Below are positions 33,487 through 45,273 of a stretch of DNA of 64,000 bases, piece after piece (positions within the stretch are counted from its first letter, which is position 1; each line of letters begins with the position of its first letter). Origin of the DNA: Streptomyces aidingensis (GTDB taxonomy: Bacteria > Actinomycetota > Actinomycetes > Streptomycetales > Streptomycetaceae); NCBI RefSeq assembly GCF_900112355.1, contig NZ_FOLM01000008.1, positions 62,001 through 126,000 of the forward strand. Reading direction: 5' to 3'. Both the position numbers and the translations under genes were made by a program. The notes below the pieces were generated by a model that made no database searches, had not been told where the DNA came from, and was given only the letters and a program-made list of their open reading frames with translations.

Positions 33487-35337
33487 ATGACCGAGCAGGC
33501 CACCGAGGCACCGAAGCCACATCCACGGGCCCCCCGCGCCACCGCGCCGCAGTCCGTCACCGTCGAGCGCCTGACCGGCGCCCAGTCCTTGATCCGTTCC
33601 CTCGAAGCGGTCGGTGCCGACACCGTGTTCGGCATCCCGGGCGGCGCCATCCTGCCCGCCTACGACCCGATGATGGACTCCACCAAGGTCCGGCACGTGC
33701 TGGTGCGCCATGAGCAGGGTGCCGGGCACGCCGCCTCCGGCTACGCCCTGGCCACCGGCAAGGTGGGCGTCTGCATGGCCACCTCCGGCCCCGGCGCCAC
33801 CAACCTGGTCACCCCGATCGCCGACGCGCACATGGACTCGGTGCCGCTGGTCGCCATCACCGGCCAGGTGGCCAGCCCCGCGATCGGCACCGACGCCTTC
33901 CAGGAAGCGGACATCTGCGGCATCACGCTGCCGATCACCAAGCACAACTTCCTGGTCACCGACCCGGCCGAGATCCCGCGCACCATCGCCCAGGCGTTCC
34001 ACCTGGCCGCCACCGGCCGCCCGGGCCCGGTGCTGGTGGACATCTCCAAGGACGCGCTCCAGGCGCAGACCAGCTTCACCTGGCCGCCCACCCACGACCT
34101 GCCCGGCTACCGCCCGGTGAGCCGCCCGCACGCCAAGCAGATCCGGGAGGCCGCCCGGCTGCTGGGCGAGTCCCGCCGCCCGGTGCTCTACGTCGGCGGC
34201 GGCGTGGTCAAGGCGAACGCCTCCGCCGAGCTGAAGGAGCTGGCCGAACTGGCCGGGGTGCCGGTCACCGCCACCCTGATGGCGCTGGGCGCGCTGCCCG
34301 ACGACCACCCGCTGCACCTGGGCATGCCCGGCATGCACGGCTCGGTCACCGCCGTCACCGCGCTGCAGAAGTCCGATCTGATCATCGCGCTGGGTGCCCG
34401 CTTCGACGACCGGGTCACCGGCAAGATCGACTCCTTCGCGCCCTACGCCAAGGTGGTCCACGCCGACATCGACCCGGCCGAGATCGGCAAGAACCGCACC
34501 GCCGACGTGCCGATCGTCGGGGACGTCAAGGACGTGCTGCGCGAGCTGACCGCGGTGCTGCGCGAGGAGCGGACGGCCGGCCGGGCCGCCGACTTCGGCG
34601 CCTGGCGGGAGCTGCTGGACCGCTGGCGCACCACCTACCCGCTGGGCTACGACCTGCCGGAGGACGGCAGTCTCTCCCCGCAGCAGGTCATCCAGCGGAT
34701 CGGCGAGCTCGCCCCGGAGAACACCGTCTACACCGCGGGCGTCGGCCAGCACCAGATGTGGGCCGCGCACTACCTCAGGTTCACCCGCCCCGGCACCTGG
34801 CTCAACTCCGGCGGCCTGGGCACCATGGGCTACGCCGTGCCGGCCGCGGTCGGCGCCAAGGCGGGCCGCCCGGACGCCACGGTCTGGGCCATCGACGGCG
34901 ACGGCTGCTTCCAGATGACCAACCAGGAGCTGGTCACCGCCGCGCTCAACGGTCTGCCGGTCAAGGTGGCCATCATTAACAACGGCGCGCTGGGCATGGT
35001 CCGGCAGTGGCAGACCCTGTTCTACAACCAGCGCTACTCCAACACCACGCTGCACTCCGGGCCGGACGATGTGGCGCCCGACCTGAAGGGCACCCGGGTG
35101 CCGGACTTCGTCAAGCTGGCCGAGGCCATGGGCTGTGTCGGCCTGCGCTGCGAGGACCCGGCCGACCTGGACTCGGTGATCGAGAAGGCCAACTCCGTCA
35201 ACGACCGCCCGGTGGTCGTGGACTTCATCGTCCACGAGGACGCCATGGTCTGGCCGATGGTCGCGGCCGGCACGTCCAACGACGACATCATGGCCGCCCG
35301 CGGGGTCCGTCCGGACTTCGGCGACCTGGACGACTGA
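33487..35337 (+). CDS. ilvB: Acetolactate synthase large subunit
   Basis: Thiamine-diphosphate enzyme joining two pyruvates, or pyruvate and 2-oxobutyrate, in the first shared step of valine, leucine and isoleucine synthesis. The 616-residue product shows the catalytic Glu in RHEQGAGHAA, the FAD region and the ThDP motif GDGCFQMTNQEL ending in INN. GGGAAGAGA precedes the ATG. It heads ilvB-ilvN-ilvC, with the small subunit 46 bp downstream. Expression is probably set by the attenuator at 33079-33192. This is the biosynthetic AHAS type (with ilvN), not a catabolic ALS. Confidence 0.97.
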   Translation: MTEQATEAPKPHPRAPRATAPQSVTVERLTGAQSLIRSLEAVGADTVFGIPGGAILPAYDPMMDSTKVRHVLVRHEQGAGHAASGYALATGKVGVCMATSGPGATNLVTPIADAHMDSVPLVAITGQVASPAIGTDAFQEADICGITLPITKHNFLVTDPAEIPRTIAQAFHLAATGRPGPVLVDISKDALQAQTSFTWPPTHDLPGYRPVSRPHAKQIREAARLLGESRRPVLYVGGGVVKANASAELKELAELAGVPVTATLMALGALPDDHPLHLGMPGMHGSVTAVTALQKSDLIIALGARFDDRVTGKIDSFAPYAKVVHADIDPAEIGKNRTADVPIVGDVKDVLRELTAVLREERTAGRAADFGAWRELLDRWRTTYPLGYDLPEDGSLSPQQVIQRIGELAPENTVYTAGVGQHQMWAAHYLRFTRPGTWLNSGGLGTMGYAVPAAVGAKAGRPDATVWAIDGDGCFQMTNQELVTAALNGLPVKVAIINNGALGMVRQWQTLFYNQRYSNTTLHSGPDDVAPDLKGTRVPDFVKLAEAMGCVGLRCEDPADLDSVIEKANSVNDRPVVVDFIVHEDAMVWPMVAAGTSNDDIMAARGVRPDFGDLDD

Positions 35338-35383
35338 CCCGAGACCACCCACCGAGCCCGTAGCCCGCAGAGGTAGCAGCCCC

Positions 35384-35908
35384 ATGTCCAAGCACACGCT
35401 CTCCGTCCTGGTGGAGAACAAGCCGGGGGTCCTGGCCCGGATCACCTCCCTGTTCTCCCGCCGTGGCTTCAACATCGACTCCCTGGCCGTCGGCACCACC
35501 GAGCACCCGGAGGTCTCCCGGATCACCATCGTGGTCAATGTGGAGGACCTGCCGCTGGAACAGGTCACCAAGCAGCTCAACAAGCTGGTCAATGTGCTGA
35601 AGATCGTCGAGCTGGAGCCGTCAACCGCGGTTCAGCGCGAACTCGTTCTGGTGAAGGTCCGCGCCGACAACGAGACCCGCTCCCAGATCATCGAGATCGT
35701 GCAGCTCTTCCGGGCCAAGACGGTCGACGTCGCCCCCGAGGCGGTCACCATCGAGGCCACCGGCAGCGCCGACAAGCTCGACGCCATGCTGCGCATGCTG
35801 GAACCGTTCGGCATCAAGGAACTGGTCCAGTCCGGCACCATCGCCATCGGCCGCGGCGCCCGGTCCATCACCGACCGTTCGCTGCGCGCCCTGGAGCGCT
35901 CGGCCTGA
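35384..35908 (+). CDS. ilvN: Acetolactate synthase small (regulatory) subunit
   Basis: The valine-sensing regulatory subunit of AHAS. The 174-residue product starts with an ACT domain (LSVLVENKPGVLARITSLFS, then FNIDSLAVG) and has a second ACT-like half from about residue 80 (ELVLVKVRAD). It binds the large subunit and confers feedback inhibition. GAGGTAGC precedes the ATG. It lies between ilvB and ilvC, and the 193-bp gap to ilvC could hold an extra promoter (CATACGGTGT near 36004). Confidence 0.96.
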   Translation: MSKHTLSVLVENKPGVLARITSLFSRRGFNIDSLAVGTTEHPEVSRITIVVNVEDLPLEQVTKQLNKLVNVLKIVELEPSTAVQRELVLVKVRADNETRSQIIEIVQLFRAKTVDVAPEAVTIEATGSADKLDAMLRMLEPFGIKELVQSGTIAIGRGARSITDRSLRALERSA

Positions 35909-36101
35909 CGCCCGCGGCCGGCCGGCGGGCCCGGGGCCCGACCGGCATCCGGCCCGCGGCCGACCGCATGGCGAGACCCTTTCCCCCGGGTGCCGCGCAC
36001 ACGGCATACGGTGTCCGCACGCACGCGGAGCAACCGGACGCCGGGCGGGCCGGCCGCGCGGCACCCCCACCGCACCGCACCCATACGAGGAGAAGACCGA
36101 A

Positions 36102-37100
<999 letters not shown>

Positions 37101-37107
37101 GCCCCCG

Positions 37108-37159
37108 GCCCGCGGGCCCGGCCGGGACGCGCCGCCGCGTCCCGGCCGGGCCCGCGGGC
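37108..37159 (+). terminator. Very long hairpin after ilvC
   Basis: A perfect 24-bp stem (37108-37131 with 37136-37159) and a CCGC loop, starting 8 bp after the ilvC stop. No T tract follows. Confidence 0.9.
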
Positions 37160-37358
37160 TGCCGCCGCGCCGGCGCCCGCCGTCCGGCCGGACGCCTCCG
37201 GGCATCGGTTCCGCCGCGCCGCAGCGCCGATACACTTCACCCAAGCGCGTCACAGGCTCACAGCGTCGTGCGTCTTCACACGCGGCTGCCTACGACCTCC
37301 ATCGCCACCGGCCGTCGGGACGCGGCCACCGCAGAGGACAAGCGAGGACCAGATCCAA

Positions 37359-38951
37359 GTGAGCAAGCCCGTCGTACTCATCGCTGAAGAGCTCTCTCCC
37401 GCCACCGTGGACGCGCTGGGCCCGGACTTCGAGATCCGGCACTGCGACGGGGCGGACCGCCAGGACCTGCTGACCGCCATCCGGGATGTGGACGCCATCC
37501 TGATCCGCAGCGCCACCAAGGTGGACGCCGAGGCCATCGCCGCGGCCCGCAGGCTGCGGGTGGTCGCCCGGGCCGGGGTCGGCCTGGACAACGTGGACGT
37601 GGCCGCCGCCACCAAGGCCGGCGTGATGGTGGTCAACGCCCCGACGTCGAACATCGTCACCGCCGCCGAGCTGGCCTGCGGCCTGATCGTGGCCACCGCC
37701 CGCAACATCCCGCAGGCCAACGCCGCGCTGAAGAACGGCGAGTGGAAGCGCAGCAAATACACCGGTGTGGAGCTCTCCGAGAAGACCCTCGGCGTGGTCG
37801 GCCTGGGCCGGATCGGCGCTCTGGTGGCCCAGCGGATGGCGGGCTTCGGCATGAAGATCGTCGCCTACGACCCCTACATCCAGCCGGCCCGCGCCGCCCA
37901 GATGGGCGCCCGGCTGCTGAGCCTGGACGAGCTGCTGGAGACCGCGGACTTCATCACCGTCCATCTGCCCAAGACCCCCGAGACGCTGGGCCTGATCGGC
38001 GACGACGCGCTGCACAAGGTCAAGCCCGGGGTGCGGATCATCAACGCCGCGCGCGGCGGCATCGTGGACGAGGCGGCCCTGGCCAGCGCCCTGAAGGAGG
38101 GCCGGGTGGCCGGCGCCGGGCTGGATGTCTACGCCAAGGAGCCGTGCACCGACTCGCCGCTGTTCGAGTTCGACACCGTGGTGGCCACCCCGCATCTGGG
38201 CGCCTCCACCGGCGAGGCCCAGGAGAAGGCCGGCATCTCGGTGGCCCGGTCCGTGCGGCTGGCGCTGGCCGGCGAGCTGGTGCCGGACGCGGTCAACATC
38301 CAGGGCGGGGTGATCGCCGAGGACGTCAAGCCGGGGCTGCCGCTGGCCGAGCGGCTGGGCCGGATCTTCACCGCGCTGGCCGGTGAGGTGGCGCAGCGGC
38401 TCGATGTCGAGGTGCGCGGCGAGATCACCCAGCACGATGTGAAGGTGCTGGAGCTGTCCGCCATCAAGGGCGTGTTCGAGGACGTGGTGGCCGAGACGGT
38501 CTCGTATGTCAACGCCCCGCTGTTCGCCCAGGAGCGCGGGGTGGAGGTGCGGCTGACCACCTCCTCCGAGTCCCCCGACCACCGCAACATGGTCACCGTG
38601 CGCGGCACCCTGACCAGCGGCGAGGAGGTCTCGGTGGCCGGCACCCTGGCCGGTCCCAAGCACCTCCAGAAGATCGTCGGCATCGACGACTACACCCTGG
38701 ATCTGGCGGTCGCCGAGCACATGGCCTTCTTCCGCTACACCGACCGGCCGGGTGTGGTCGGCACGCTGGGCCGGATGCTGGGCGACGCCGGGGTCAACAT
38801 CGCGGGCATGCAGGTGGCCCGGCTCTCCGAGGGCGGTGACGCGCTGATCGCGCTGACCGTGGACGAGACCATCCCGTCCGCCGTGCTCGCCGAGATCTCC
38901 GAGGAGATCGGCGCCTCCTCCGCCCACTCGGTCGACCTCACCGACGACTGA
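37359..38951 (+). CDS. serA: D-3-phosphoglycerate dehydrogenase
   Basis: First enzyme of serine synthesis, oxidising 3-phosphoglycerate with NAD+. The 530-residue product is the long type I form. It has a substrate domain, a Rossmann loop VGLGRIG, catalytic Arg in NAARGGIVDE, Glu in DVYAKEP and His in TPHLGAST, an ASB intervening domain and a C-terminal ACT domain (FFRYTDRPGVVGTLGRML) for serine feedback. GAGGACC precedes the GTG, though spacing is long. A TACACT sequence at 37231-37236 may be its -10. A hairpin follows the gene. Confidence 0.96.
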   Translation: MSKPVVLIAEELSPATVDALGPDFEIRHCDGADRQDLLTAIRDVDAILIRSATKVDAEAIAAARRLRVVARAGVGLDNVDVAAATKAGVMVVNAPTSNIVTAAELACGLIVATARNIPQANAALKNGEWKRSKYTGVELSEKTLGVVGLGRIGALVAQRMAGFGMKIVAYDPYIQPARAAQMGARLLSLDELLETADFITVHLPKTPETLGLIGDDALHKVKPGVRIINAARGGIVDEAALASALKEGRVAGAGLDVYAKEPCTDSPLFEFDTVVATPHLGASTGEAQEKAGISVARSVRLALAGELVPDAVNIQGGVIAEDVKPGLPLAERLGRIFTALAGEVAQRLDVEVRGEITQHDVKVLELSAIKGVFEDVVAETVSYVNAPLFAQERGVEVRLTTSSESPDHRNMVTVRGTLTSGEEVSVAGTLAGPKHLQKIVGIDDYTLDLAVAEHMAFFRYTDRPGVVGTLGRMLGDAGVNIAGMQVARLSEGGDALIALTVDETIPSAVLAEISEEIGASSAHSVDLTDD

Positions 38952-38999
38952 GACGGCCCGCTGCCGTCGGCCCGTGCCTACGGCCTGGTGCCTCCGGGG

Positions 39000-39029
39000 A
39001 ACCCCCGGCCGCCCGTGCGGCCGGGGGTT
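39000..39029 (+). terminator. Hairpin terminator after serA
   Basis: Stem AACCCCCGGCCGC (39000-39012) with GCGGCCGGGGGTT (39017-39029), a 4-nt loop, and TGTCGTTGT downstream. Confidence 0.85.
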
Positions 39030-39036
39030 GTCGTTG

Positions 39037-39231
39037 TCCGGGGCCGCCATCGCGACCCAGGAGTATGCCCATTTCCGTGCGCCGCCACGACACATTCCCT
39101 CGAAAGTAGTCAGATAGGAATTGCACCCCCCGAAACGGGCATGAGCCTCCACGGACGGTCATGCAGGAATGACAAGCGGTGATCAACGGCAAACGGTGGT
39201 CAACGGTCACCGGCGATCCCAGGAGGATGCG
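39037..39231. other. Less GC-rich spacer before a candidate small ORF
   Basis: This stretch contains several A/T patches unusual for the window, such as CGAAAGTAGTCAGATAGGAA near 39101-39120, and likely holds a promoter reading right. GGTGATCAACGG and GGTGGTCAACGG at 39178-39207 form an imperfect direct repeat that could be a protein site. No gene was recognised here. Confidence 0.4.
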
Positions 39232-39291
39232 ATGCTCCCCCGCGCGGCAGCCGCCGCCGTCGGCAGGCTCACGGTCCAGGTGGGCGGCTGA
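39232..39291 (+). CDS. Candidate 19-residue peptide between serA and pucR
   Basis: A short frame encoding MLPRAAAAAVGRLTVQVGG. It has a near-perfect ribosome site (AGGAGG, 6 nt before the ATG). A hairpin followed by TTT starts 4 bp after its stop, so it looks like a complete mini-transcript. It does not lead into any plus-strand gene, because the next gene (pucR) reads towards it. I recognise no family. It could be a small protein, a relic of a leader peptide, or part of a small RNA. Confidence is limited by the short length. Confidence 0.4.
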   Translation: MLPRAAAAAVGRLTVQVGG

Positions 39292-39295
39292 GCCG

Positions 39296-39331
39296 GGCCG
39301 CCGGGTCTCCCTCCCCAGTGGCCCGGCGGCC
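39296..39331 (+). terminator. Hairpin after the 19-residue ORF
   Basis: Stem GGCCGCCGGG (39296-39305) with CCCGGCGGCC (39322-39331), followed by TTTCG. Confidence 0.7.
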
Positions 39332-39352
39332 TTTCGCCCGCCATCCGCAGGG

Positions 39353-39378
39353 CGGCCCGGCCCTCCCCGGCCGGGCCG
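39353..39378 (-). terminator. Hairpin terminator after pucR
   Basis: Stem CGGCCCGGCC (39353-39362) with GGCCGGGCCG (39369-39378) and a 6-nt loop, about 25 bp beyond the pucR stop. Confidence 0.65.
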
Positions 39379-39402
39379 TCTTCCTGCCCCGGGCCGGCGC
39401 GG

Positions 39403-40611
39403 TCAGCGGCCGGGGGAGAGGCGGGCGGACTTCAGAGCCATATGGAGCAGCAGCCGGTCCTCACCGCTGTCCATCGACAGCCCCGTCAGGGCCTCGATCC
39501 GGGAGAGACGGTAGTAGAGCGTCTGGCGGTGCACACCGAGCTCGGCGGCGGCCCGTGCCACCTGACCGGCGTGGTCCAGATACACCTCCGCCGTCCGGGC
39601 CAGCTCGGCATGGGCCGGCCGGAGCAGCGTCCGCACCGACGCGTCCGGCGGCAGGTCCGGCGGCAGCGCGGTGAGCAGCCGGTAGGGGCCCAGCCCGGCC
39701 CAGTGGGCGACCGGCCCGAGCCGCGGCTCGGCACGCGCCGCGCGCGCCGCGGCGAGCGCCTGCCGCCAGGCGCCGGGCAGGCCGGCCAGCCCGTCCGGGG
39801 CGCCGACCGGCGCCCCGATCCCGGCCACCGGCCGCACGGCCCCGGTGCCGCCGGCCGAGGCCAGCAGGCGTTCTGCCACCGTGCGGGCCGGACCGGGGCG
39901 GTCACCGGCCCGCAGCCGCACCAGCGCCGCCAGCGCCCGGCCGGCCACGCCGCCGCCGCTGCCGCCGCCCGGCACGGTGGCCGTGACCAGCCCCGGCACG
40001 GCGACCGGCGGCGCGGCCTCCGCCTGCCAGGGCGTGACCGCGACCAGGGCCAGCGGCCCGGCCGGCGCCGGTGTGGCGCCCGCGGCCAGCGCCTCGGCCG
40101 CCGCCGGGACCGCCCCCGGCCCGGCGGTCAGCAGCGCGGCCAGCAGATCGCCCAGCCGCTCCCCGGCCCGCGCGTCCGCGGCCAGCAGCCCGCCGATCCG
40201 GGCCGCGGTCCCGGCCGCCTGGAGCAGCCGCGGATCGTCCAGCGGCAGCGCGTCGTCGTCCAGCAGCCAGATGTAGCCGTGCACCACCCCGCCGTGCCGG
40301 GCCGGCAGGCAGATCCGGCCGTGCAGCACCCCGGCCGCCGGATCGGGCGGGATGCGCACGGGTCCGCGTGCCCGGGCGATGCCGAAGCCCTCGAACCACT
40401 CCCGGACCGCCGGGGTGGAGCCGCGCCGCAGGATGGAGCGGGCCCGGACCGGGTCCAGCACCCGCTCGTCCTCGCCCTCGTGCGCGGCGAAGGCGATCAG
40501 CCCGAAGTCCCGCCCCTCCAGCGTTGCCGGGGTGCCCAGCAGGGCGGAGACCTCGTCGATCAGGCTCTGGTAGTCCTCGCGCATGCCGCCGTCCGTCCAG
40601 GGTGTGCTCAC
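39403..40611 (-). CDS. PucR/CdaR-family transcriptional regulator
   Basis: A regulator of about 402 residues. The C-terminus holds the PucR helix-turn-helix: QVARAAAELGVHRQTLYYRLSRIEALTG. The middle is GGDEF-like in fold only, with Ala-rich stretches. The N-terminus (SALLGTPATLEGRDFGLIAFAAHE) is the sensor part. It diverges from proline dehydrogenase and P5C dehydrogenase, and such PucR proteins are known to activate proline catabolism in Streptomyces and relatives, which is the likely role here. GTG 40611 is the longest start; ATG 40584 (MREDYQS) is also plausible and is preceded by GGACGG. Confidence 0.88.
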   Translation of the reverse strand: MSTPWTDGGMREDYQSLIDEVSALLGTPATLEGRDFGLIAFAAHEGEDERVLDPVRARSILRRGSTPAVREWFEGFGIARARGPVRIPPDPAAGVLHGRICLPARHGGVVHGYIWLLDDDALPLDDPRLLQAAGTAARIGGLLAADARAGERLGDLLAALLTAGPGAVPAAAEALAAGATPAPAGPLALVAVTPWQAEAAPPVAVPGLVTATVPGGGSGGGVAGRALAALVRLRAGDRPGPARTVAERLLASAGGTGAVRPVAGIGAPVGAPDGLAGLPGAWRQALAAARAARAEPRLGPVAHWAGLGPYRLLTALPPDLPPDASVRTLLRPAHAELARTAEVYLDHAGQVARAAAELGVHRQTLYYRLSRIEALTGLSMDSGEDRLLLHMALKSARLSPGR

Positions 40612-40759
40612 TCATTCTGCGCCATCCGGCACCGCCCTTCATACAGATGTCTGAGATCGTGGGAACGAATGCCGGACAACTGTCGATAGGCCGCGATCCG
40701 CGACATTCTTAAGTTCTCGGGTAGCCCGCCTGCCGCTTCACCCCGTCCGGAGGTGCCCG

Positions 40760-41686
40760 ATGTTCGGACCCGTGCTGCTCGCCGCCTCGCGCAGCGACGC
40801 CATCCGCCGCGCCGTCTCCTCGGCACCGGTCACCCGTTCCGTGGTGGACCGCTTCATCGCCGGTGAGCGGCTGGACGACGCGCTGACCGCGGTCCGCGCG
40901 CTGACCGGACGCGGCCTGACGGTCACCCTGGACCACCTCGGCGAGGACGTCACCGACCCCACGCGGGCGGTGCGCGCCCGGGACGCCTGCCTGGCCCTGG
41001 CCGAGGCACTGCGCGCCGAGGGGCTGGGCGCACGCGCCGAGATCTCGGTGAAGCTCTCCGCCTTCGGCCAGGCGCTGCCGGGCGGCCACGACATCGCGCT
41101 GCGCAACGCCGGGGCCGTGGTGGAGGCCGCCGCCGAGGCGGGCACCACCGTCACCCTGGACATGGAGGACCACACCACGGCCGACTCCACGCTGGCCGTG
41201 CTGACGGAGCTGCGCCGCCGCTTCCCCGCCACCGGCGCCGTGCTCCAGTCCTGCCTCTTCCGCACCGAGGAGGACGCCCGCGCGCTGGCCGGGCCGGGTT
41301 CCCGGGTGCGGCTGGTCAAGGGCGCCTACCGGGAGCCCGCGGCCGTCGCCCACCAGGACCGGCACCGGGTGGACCGCGCCTATGTGCGCTGCCTGCGCAT
41401 CCTGATGGCCGGCCGGGGATACCCGATGGCCGCCACCCACGACCCGCGGCTGGTGGCCGTCGCCCAGGAGCTGGCCCGCCGCCACGGCCGCAAGAAGGAC
41501 GAGTACGAGTTCCAGATGCTCTACGGAATCCGGGAGAACGAGCAGCTCCGGCTGGCCGGACTCGGCCACCGGATGCGCATCTACGTGCCCTACGGCAGCG
41601 ACTGGTACGGCTACTTCATGCGGCGGCTGGCCGAGCGACCGGCCAACCTCGCCTTCTTCCTGCGGTCGCTGGCCACCCGGCACTGA
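40760..41686 (+). CDS. Proline dehydrogenase (monofunctional)
   Basis: FAD-dependent PRODH of 308 residues, oxidising L-proline to pyrroline-5-carboxylate. It is the short bacterial form, not the bifunctional PutA. The barrel motifs include TLDMEDHT, VKGAYREP and the C-terminal YEFQMLYGIREN, RIYVPYG and RRLAERP, in which the paired Arg residues bind the proline carboxylate. GGAGG precedes the ATG. The P5C dehydrogenase follows 72 bp downstream, so the two enzymes complete proline-to-glutamate conversion, probably under control of the divergent PucR-type gene. Confidence 0.95.
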   Translation: MFGPVLLAASRSDAIRRAVSSAPVTRSVVDRFIAGERLDDALTAVRALTGRGLTVTLDHLGEDVTDPTRAVRARDACLALAEALRAEGLGARAEISVKLSAFGQALPGGHDIALRNAGAVVEAAAEAGTTVTLDMEDHTTADSTLAVLTELRRRFPATGAVLQSCLFRTEEDARALAGPGSRVRLVKGAYREPAAVAHQDRHRVDRAYVRCLRILMAGRGYPMAATHDPRLVAVAQELARRHGRKKDEYEFQMLYGIRENEQLRLAGLGHRMRIYVPYGSDWYGYFMRRLAERPANLAFFLRSLATRH

Positions 41687-41758
41687 CCCGCACGCCCGCC
41701 CCTCAGCTCACCGGCCCCCGACGACCGACCCGACCCGACCCCGAAGGAGCCCAAGGCC

Positions 41759-43417
<1,659 letters not shown>

Positions 43418-43719
43418 CCGCCCCGCCGCCGCCCCGCCCGCCGCCCGGCCCGGCGGCGGGCGGATCCGTGCTGGTCGGGGGCGATGTGGGCGGCGTCACT
43501 GTCCACATACTAGGACGGTCAAGTATTTGGGGAGACAGCACTCCCCGGGCTCGCTACTTTTGTGGGAAGCCGATCGTCACGCTCCATCAGAGCCCGGCGG
43601 TGTCCGGCGCGGTGCGACGACGCGGGAGACCCCCGCCGCACCCGGCGCCCCCGCCCGTTGCGGCTGCTCGTCAGGTTCCTCCAGCCGTCCTGCCGACGCA
43701 GATCCAAGGAGCTTCCGCC
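43418..43719. other. Spacer between pruA and a small ORF
   Basis: About 300 bp without a recognised gene. It contains a less GC-rich patch with an inverted repeat ATACT (43507-43511) and AGTAT (43522-43526), and a TACTTTTGTG run at 43555 that could be a -10 region. It probably holds the promoter of the small basic protein at 43720. Confidence 0.45.
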
Positions 43720-43854
43720 ATGCCCGTCGCCACCCAGAAGACCCGCCGCCGGCACGCCGTCCGGCCCGAGGCCGCCGCCGACCGCAGGCGGGCCGCCGCC
43801 GCCCTCCAGCGCGCCCTGGACCGCCGGGACAACGGCGGCATCGCCGCCGGCTGA
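43720..43854 (+). CDS. Small basic protein of unknown function
   Basis: A 44-residue, Arg- and Ala-rich protein starting MPVATQKTRRRHAVRPEAAA and ending NGGIAAG. AAGGAG lies 8 nt before the ATG, which is the best sign that it is real. It looks like a single basic helix. No domain was recognised. It lies about 90 bp before leuB, which appears to have its own leaderless promoter. A role in nucleic-acid binding would be a guess from charge only. Confidence 0.6.
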   Translation: MPVATQKTRRRHAVRPEAAADRRRAAAALQRALDRRDNGGIAAG

Positions 43855-43933
43855 ACCGCCCGCCCCGGCAACGGCCGCCCGGATCCCCCGGTCCGAATGG
43901 CGGACGCGGCCGGACCGCAGGCTGGGACGGCGC

Positions 43934-43939
43934 TAGGGT
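43934..43939 (+). promoter_or_regulatory. Candidate leaderless -10 (TAGGGT) for leuB
   Basis: TAGGGT, six C residues, then the leuB ATG at 43946. No ribosome site is present. Confidence 0.6.
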
Positions 43940-43945
43940 CCCCCC

Positions 43946-44989
43946 ATGGCTCGCAGCATCAATCTCGCGGTGATTCCCGGTGACGGCATCGGTCCGGAGG
44001 TGGTCGCGCAGGGACTGAAGGTCCTCGGCGCGGTCCTTCCCGCCGACATCAAGCTGGAGACCACCGAATACGCACTCGGCGCCCAGCGCTGGCACGCCAC
44101 CGGCGAGACGCTCCCGGACGCCGAGCTGGAGCGGCTGCAGAGCCATGACGCGATTCTGCTGGGCGCGATCGGCGATCCCTCCGTGCCCTCCGGCGTGCTG
44201 GAGCGCGGCCTGCTGCTGAAGCTGCGCTTCGCCTTCGACCACTACGTCAACCTCCGCCCCAGCCGCCTCTTCCCCAATACGGCGAGCCCGCTGGCCGGCG
44301 AACCGCAGATCGACTTCGTGGTGGTCCGCGAGGGCACCGAGGGCCCCTATGTGGGCAACGGCGGCTCGATGCGCACCGGCACCCCGGCCGAGGTCGCCAC
44401 CGAGGTCTCGCTGAACACCGCCTACGGCGTGGAGCGCGTGGTGCGCGACGCCTTCGAGCGCGCCCAGGCCCGCCCGCGCAAGAAGCTCACCCTGGTGCAC
44501 AAGAACAACGTCCTGGTGCACGCCGGTCACCTCTGGAGCCGCACGGTCGAGCGGATCGGCCGCGAATACCCCGAGGTGACCACCGACTACCTGCATGTCG
44601 ACGCCGCCACCATCTTCATGGTCACCCAGCCGCAGCGGTTCGACGTGATCGTCACCGACAACCTCTTCGGCGACATCCTCACCGACCTCGCCGCCGCCAT
44701 CACCGGCGGCATCGGCCTGGCCGCCTCCGGGAACATCAACCCGGCCGGCGCCTTCCCCTCGATGTTCGAGCCGGTGCACGGTTCCGCACCGGACATCGCG
44801 GGCACCGGCAAGGCCGACCCCACCGCCACCGTGCTCTCCGTCGCCCTCCTGCTGCGCCACCTCGGCCACCCCGCCGGGGCCGCCCGCATCGAGGAGGCGG
44901 TCACCGCCGATCTCGCGGCCCGTTCCGCCGCCACCGCGCGCACCACGGACCAGATCGGCGACGCGCTGGCCGCGCGAGTATCCGGCTAG
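43946..44989 (+). CDS. leuB: 3-isopropylmalate dehydrogenase
   Basis: Third enzyme of leucine synthesis, an oxidative decarboxylation using NAD+. The 347-residue product shows VIPGDGIGPEV, YVNLRPSR with the substrate-binding Arg, VREGTEGPYVGNGG, KNNVL, and the metal and cofactor part VTDNLFGDILTDLAAA and EPVHGSAPDIAG. The gene stands close to ilvE, and its partners leuC and leuD are expected next to ndgR, just outside the right edge. Transcription is probably leaderless. A strong hairpin lies after the stop. Confidence 0.97.
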   Translation: MARSINLAVIPGDGIGPEVVAQGLKVLGAVLPADIKLETTEYALGAQRWHATGETLPDAELERLQSHDAILLGAIGDPSVPSGVLERGLLLKLRFAFDHYVNLRPSRLFPNTASPLAGEPQIDFVVVREGTEGPYVGNGGSMRTGTPAEVATEVSLNTAYGVERVVRDAFERAQARPRKKLTLVHKNNVLVHAGHLWSRTVERIGREYPEVTTDYLHVDAATIFMVTQPQRFDVIVTDNLFGDILTDLAAAITGGIGLAASGNINPAGAFPSMFEPVHGSAPDIAGTGKADPTATVLSVALLLRHLGHPAGAARIEEAVTADLAARSAATARTTDQIGDALAARVSG

Positions 44990-45011
44990 CCGGCCGCCGC
45001 CCGTCCACCCC

Positions 45012-45040
45012 GCCCAGCGGCCGTTACCGGGCCGCTGGGC
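45012..45040 (+). terminator. Hairpin terminator after leuB
   Basis: Stem GCCCAGCGGCC (45012-45022) with GGCCGCTGGGC (45030-45040) and a 7-nt loop. Confidence 0.8.
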
Positions 45041-45273
45041 AATCCGGCGGTCCGGTGCCAGTATCGGGGCAGTCCCGCCCCCGCACCGCCCGAACTCCGG
45101 GCCGCCGATTTCCCCGCATGGGGTGCATGGCGCCCGCCCCGCGCGATAATCGGACCGGGGCCGCCGTACACCCCAGTGCTTGGACGTCCTACTACCGCCG
45201 GCCGGCCGGCGTGCCGAGTCAGACTCCGGGGAAGCGCGGTCCGCCCGACCAGAACAGCGAAGGACGCGCACAC

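Noticed and set aside
37261..37358. Leader peptide before serA
   Set aside because: A GTG-started frame exists, but it has no ribosome site and no Ser-codon run, and it continues past the serA start.
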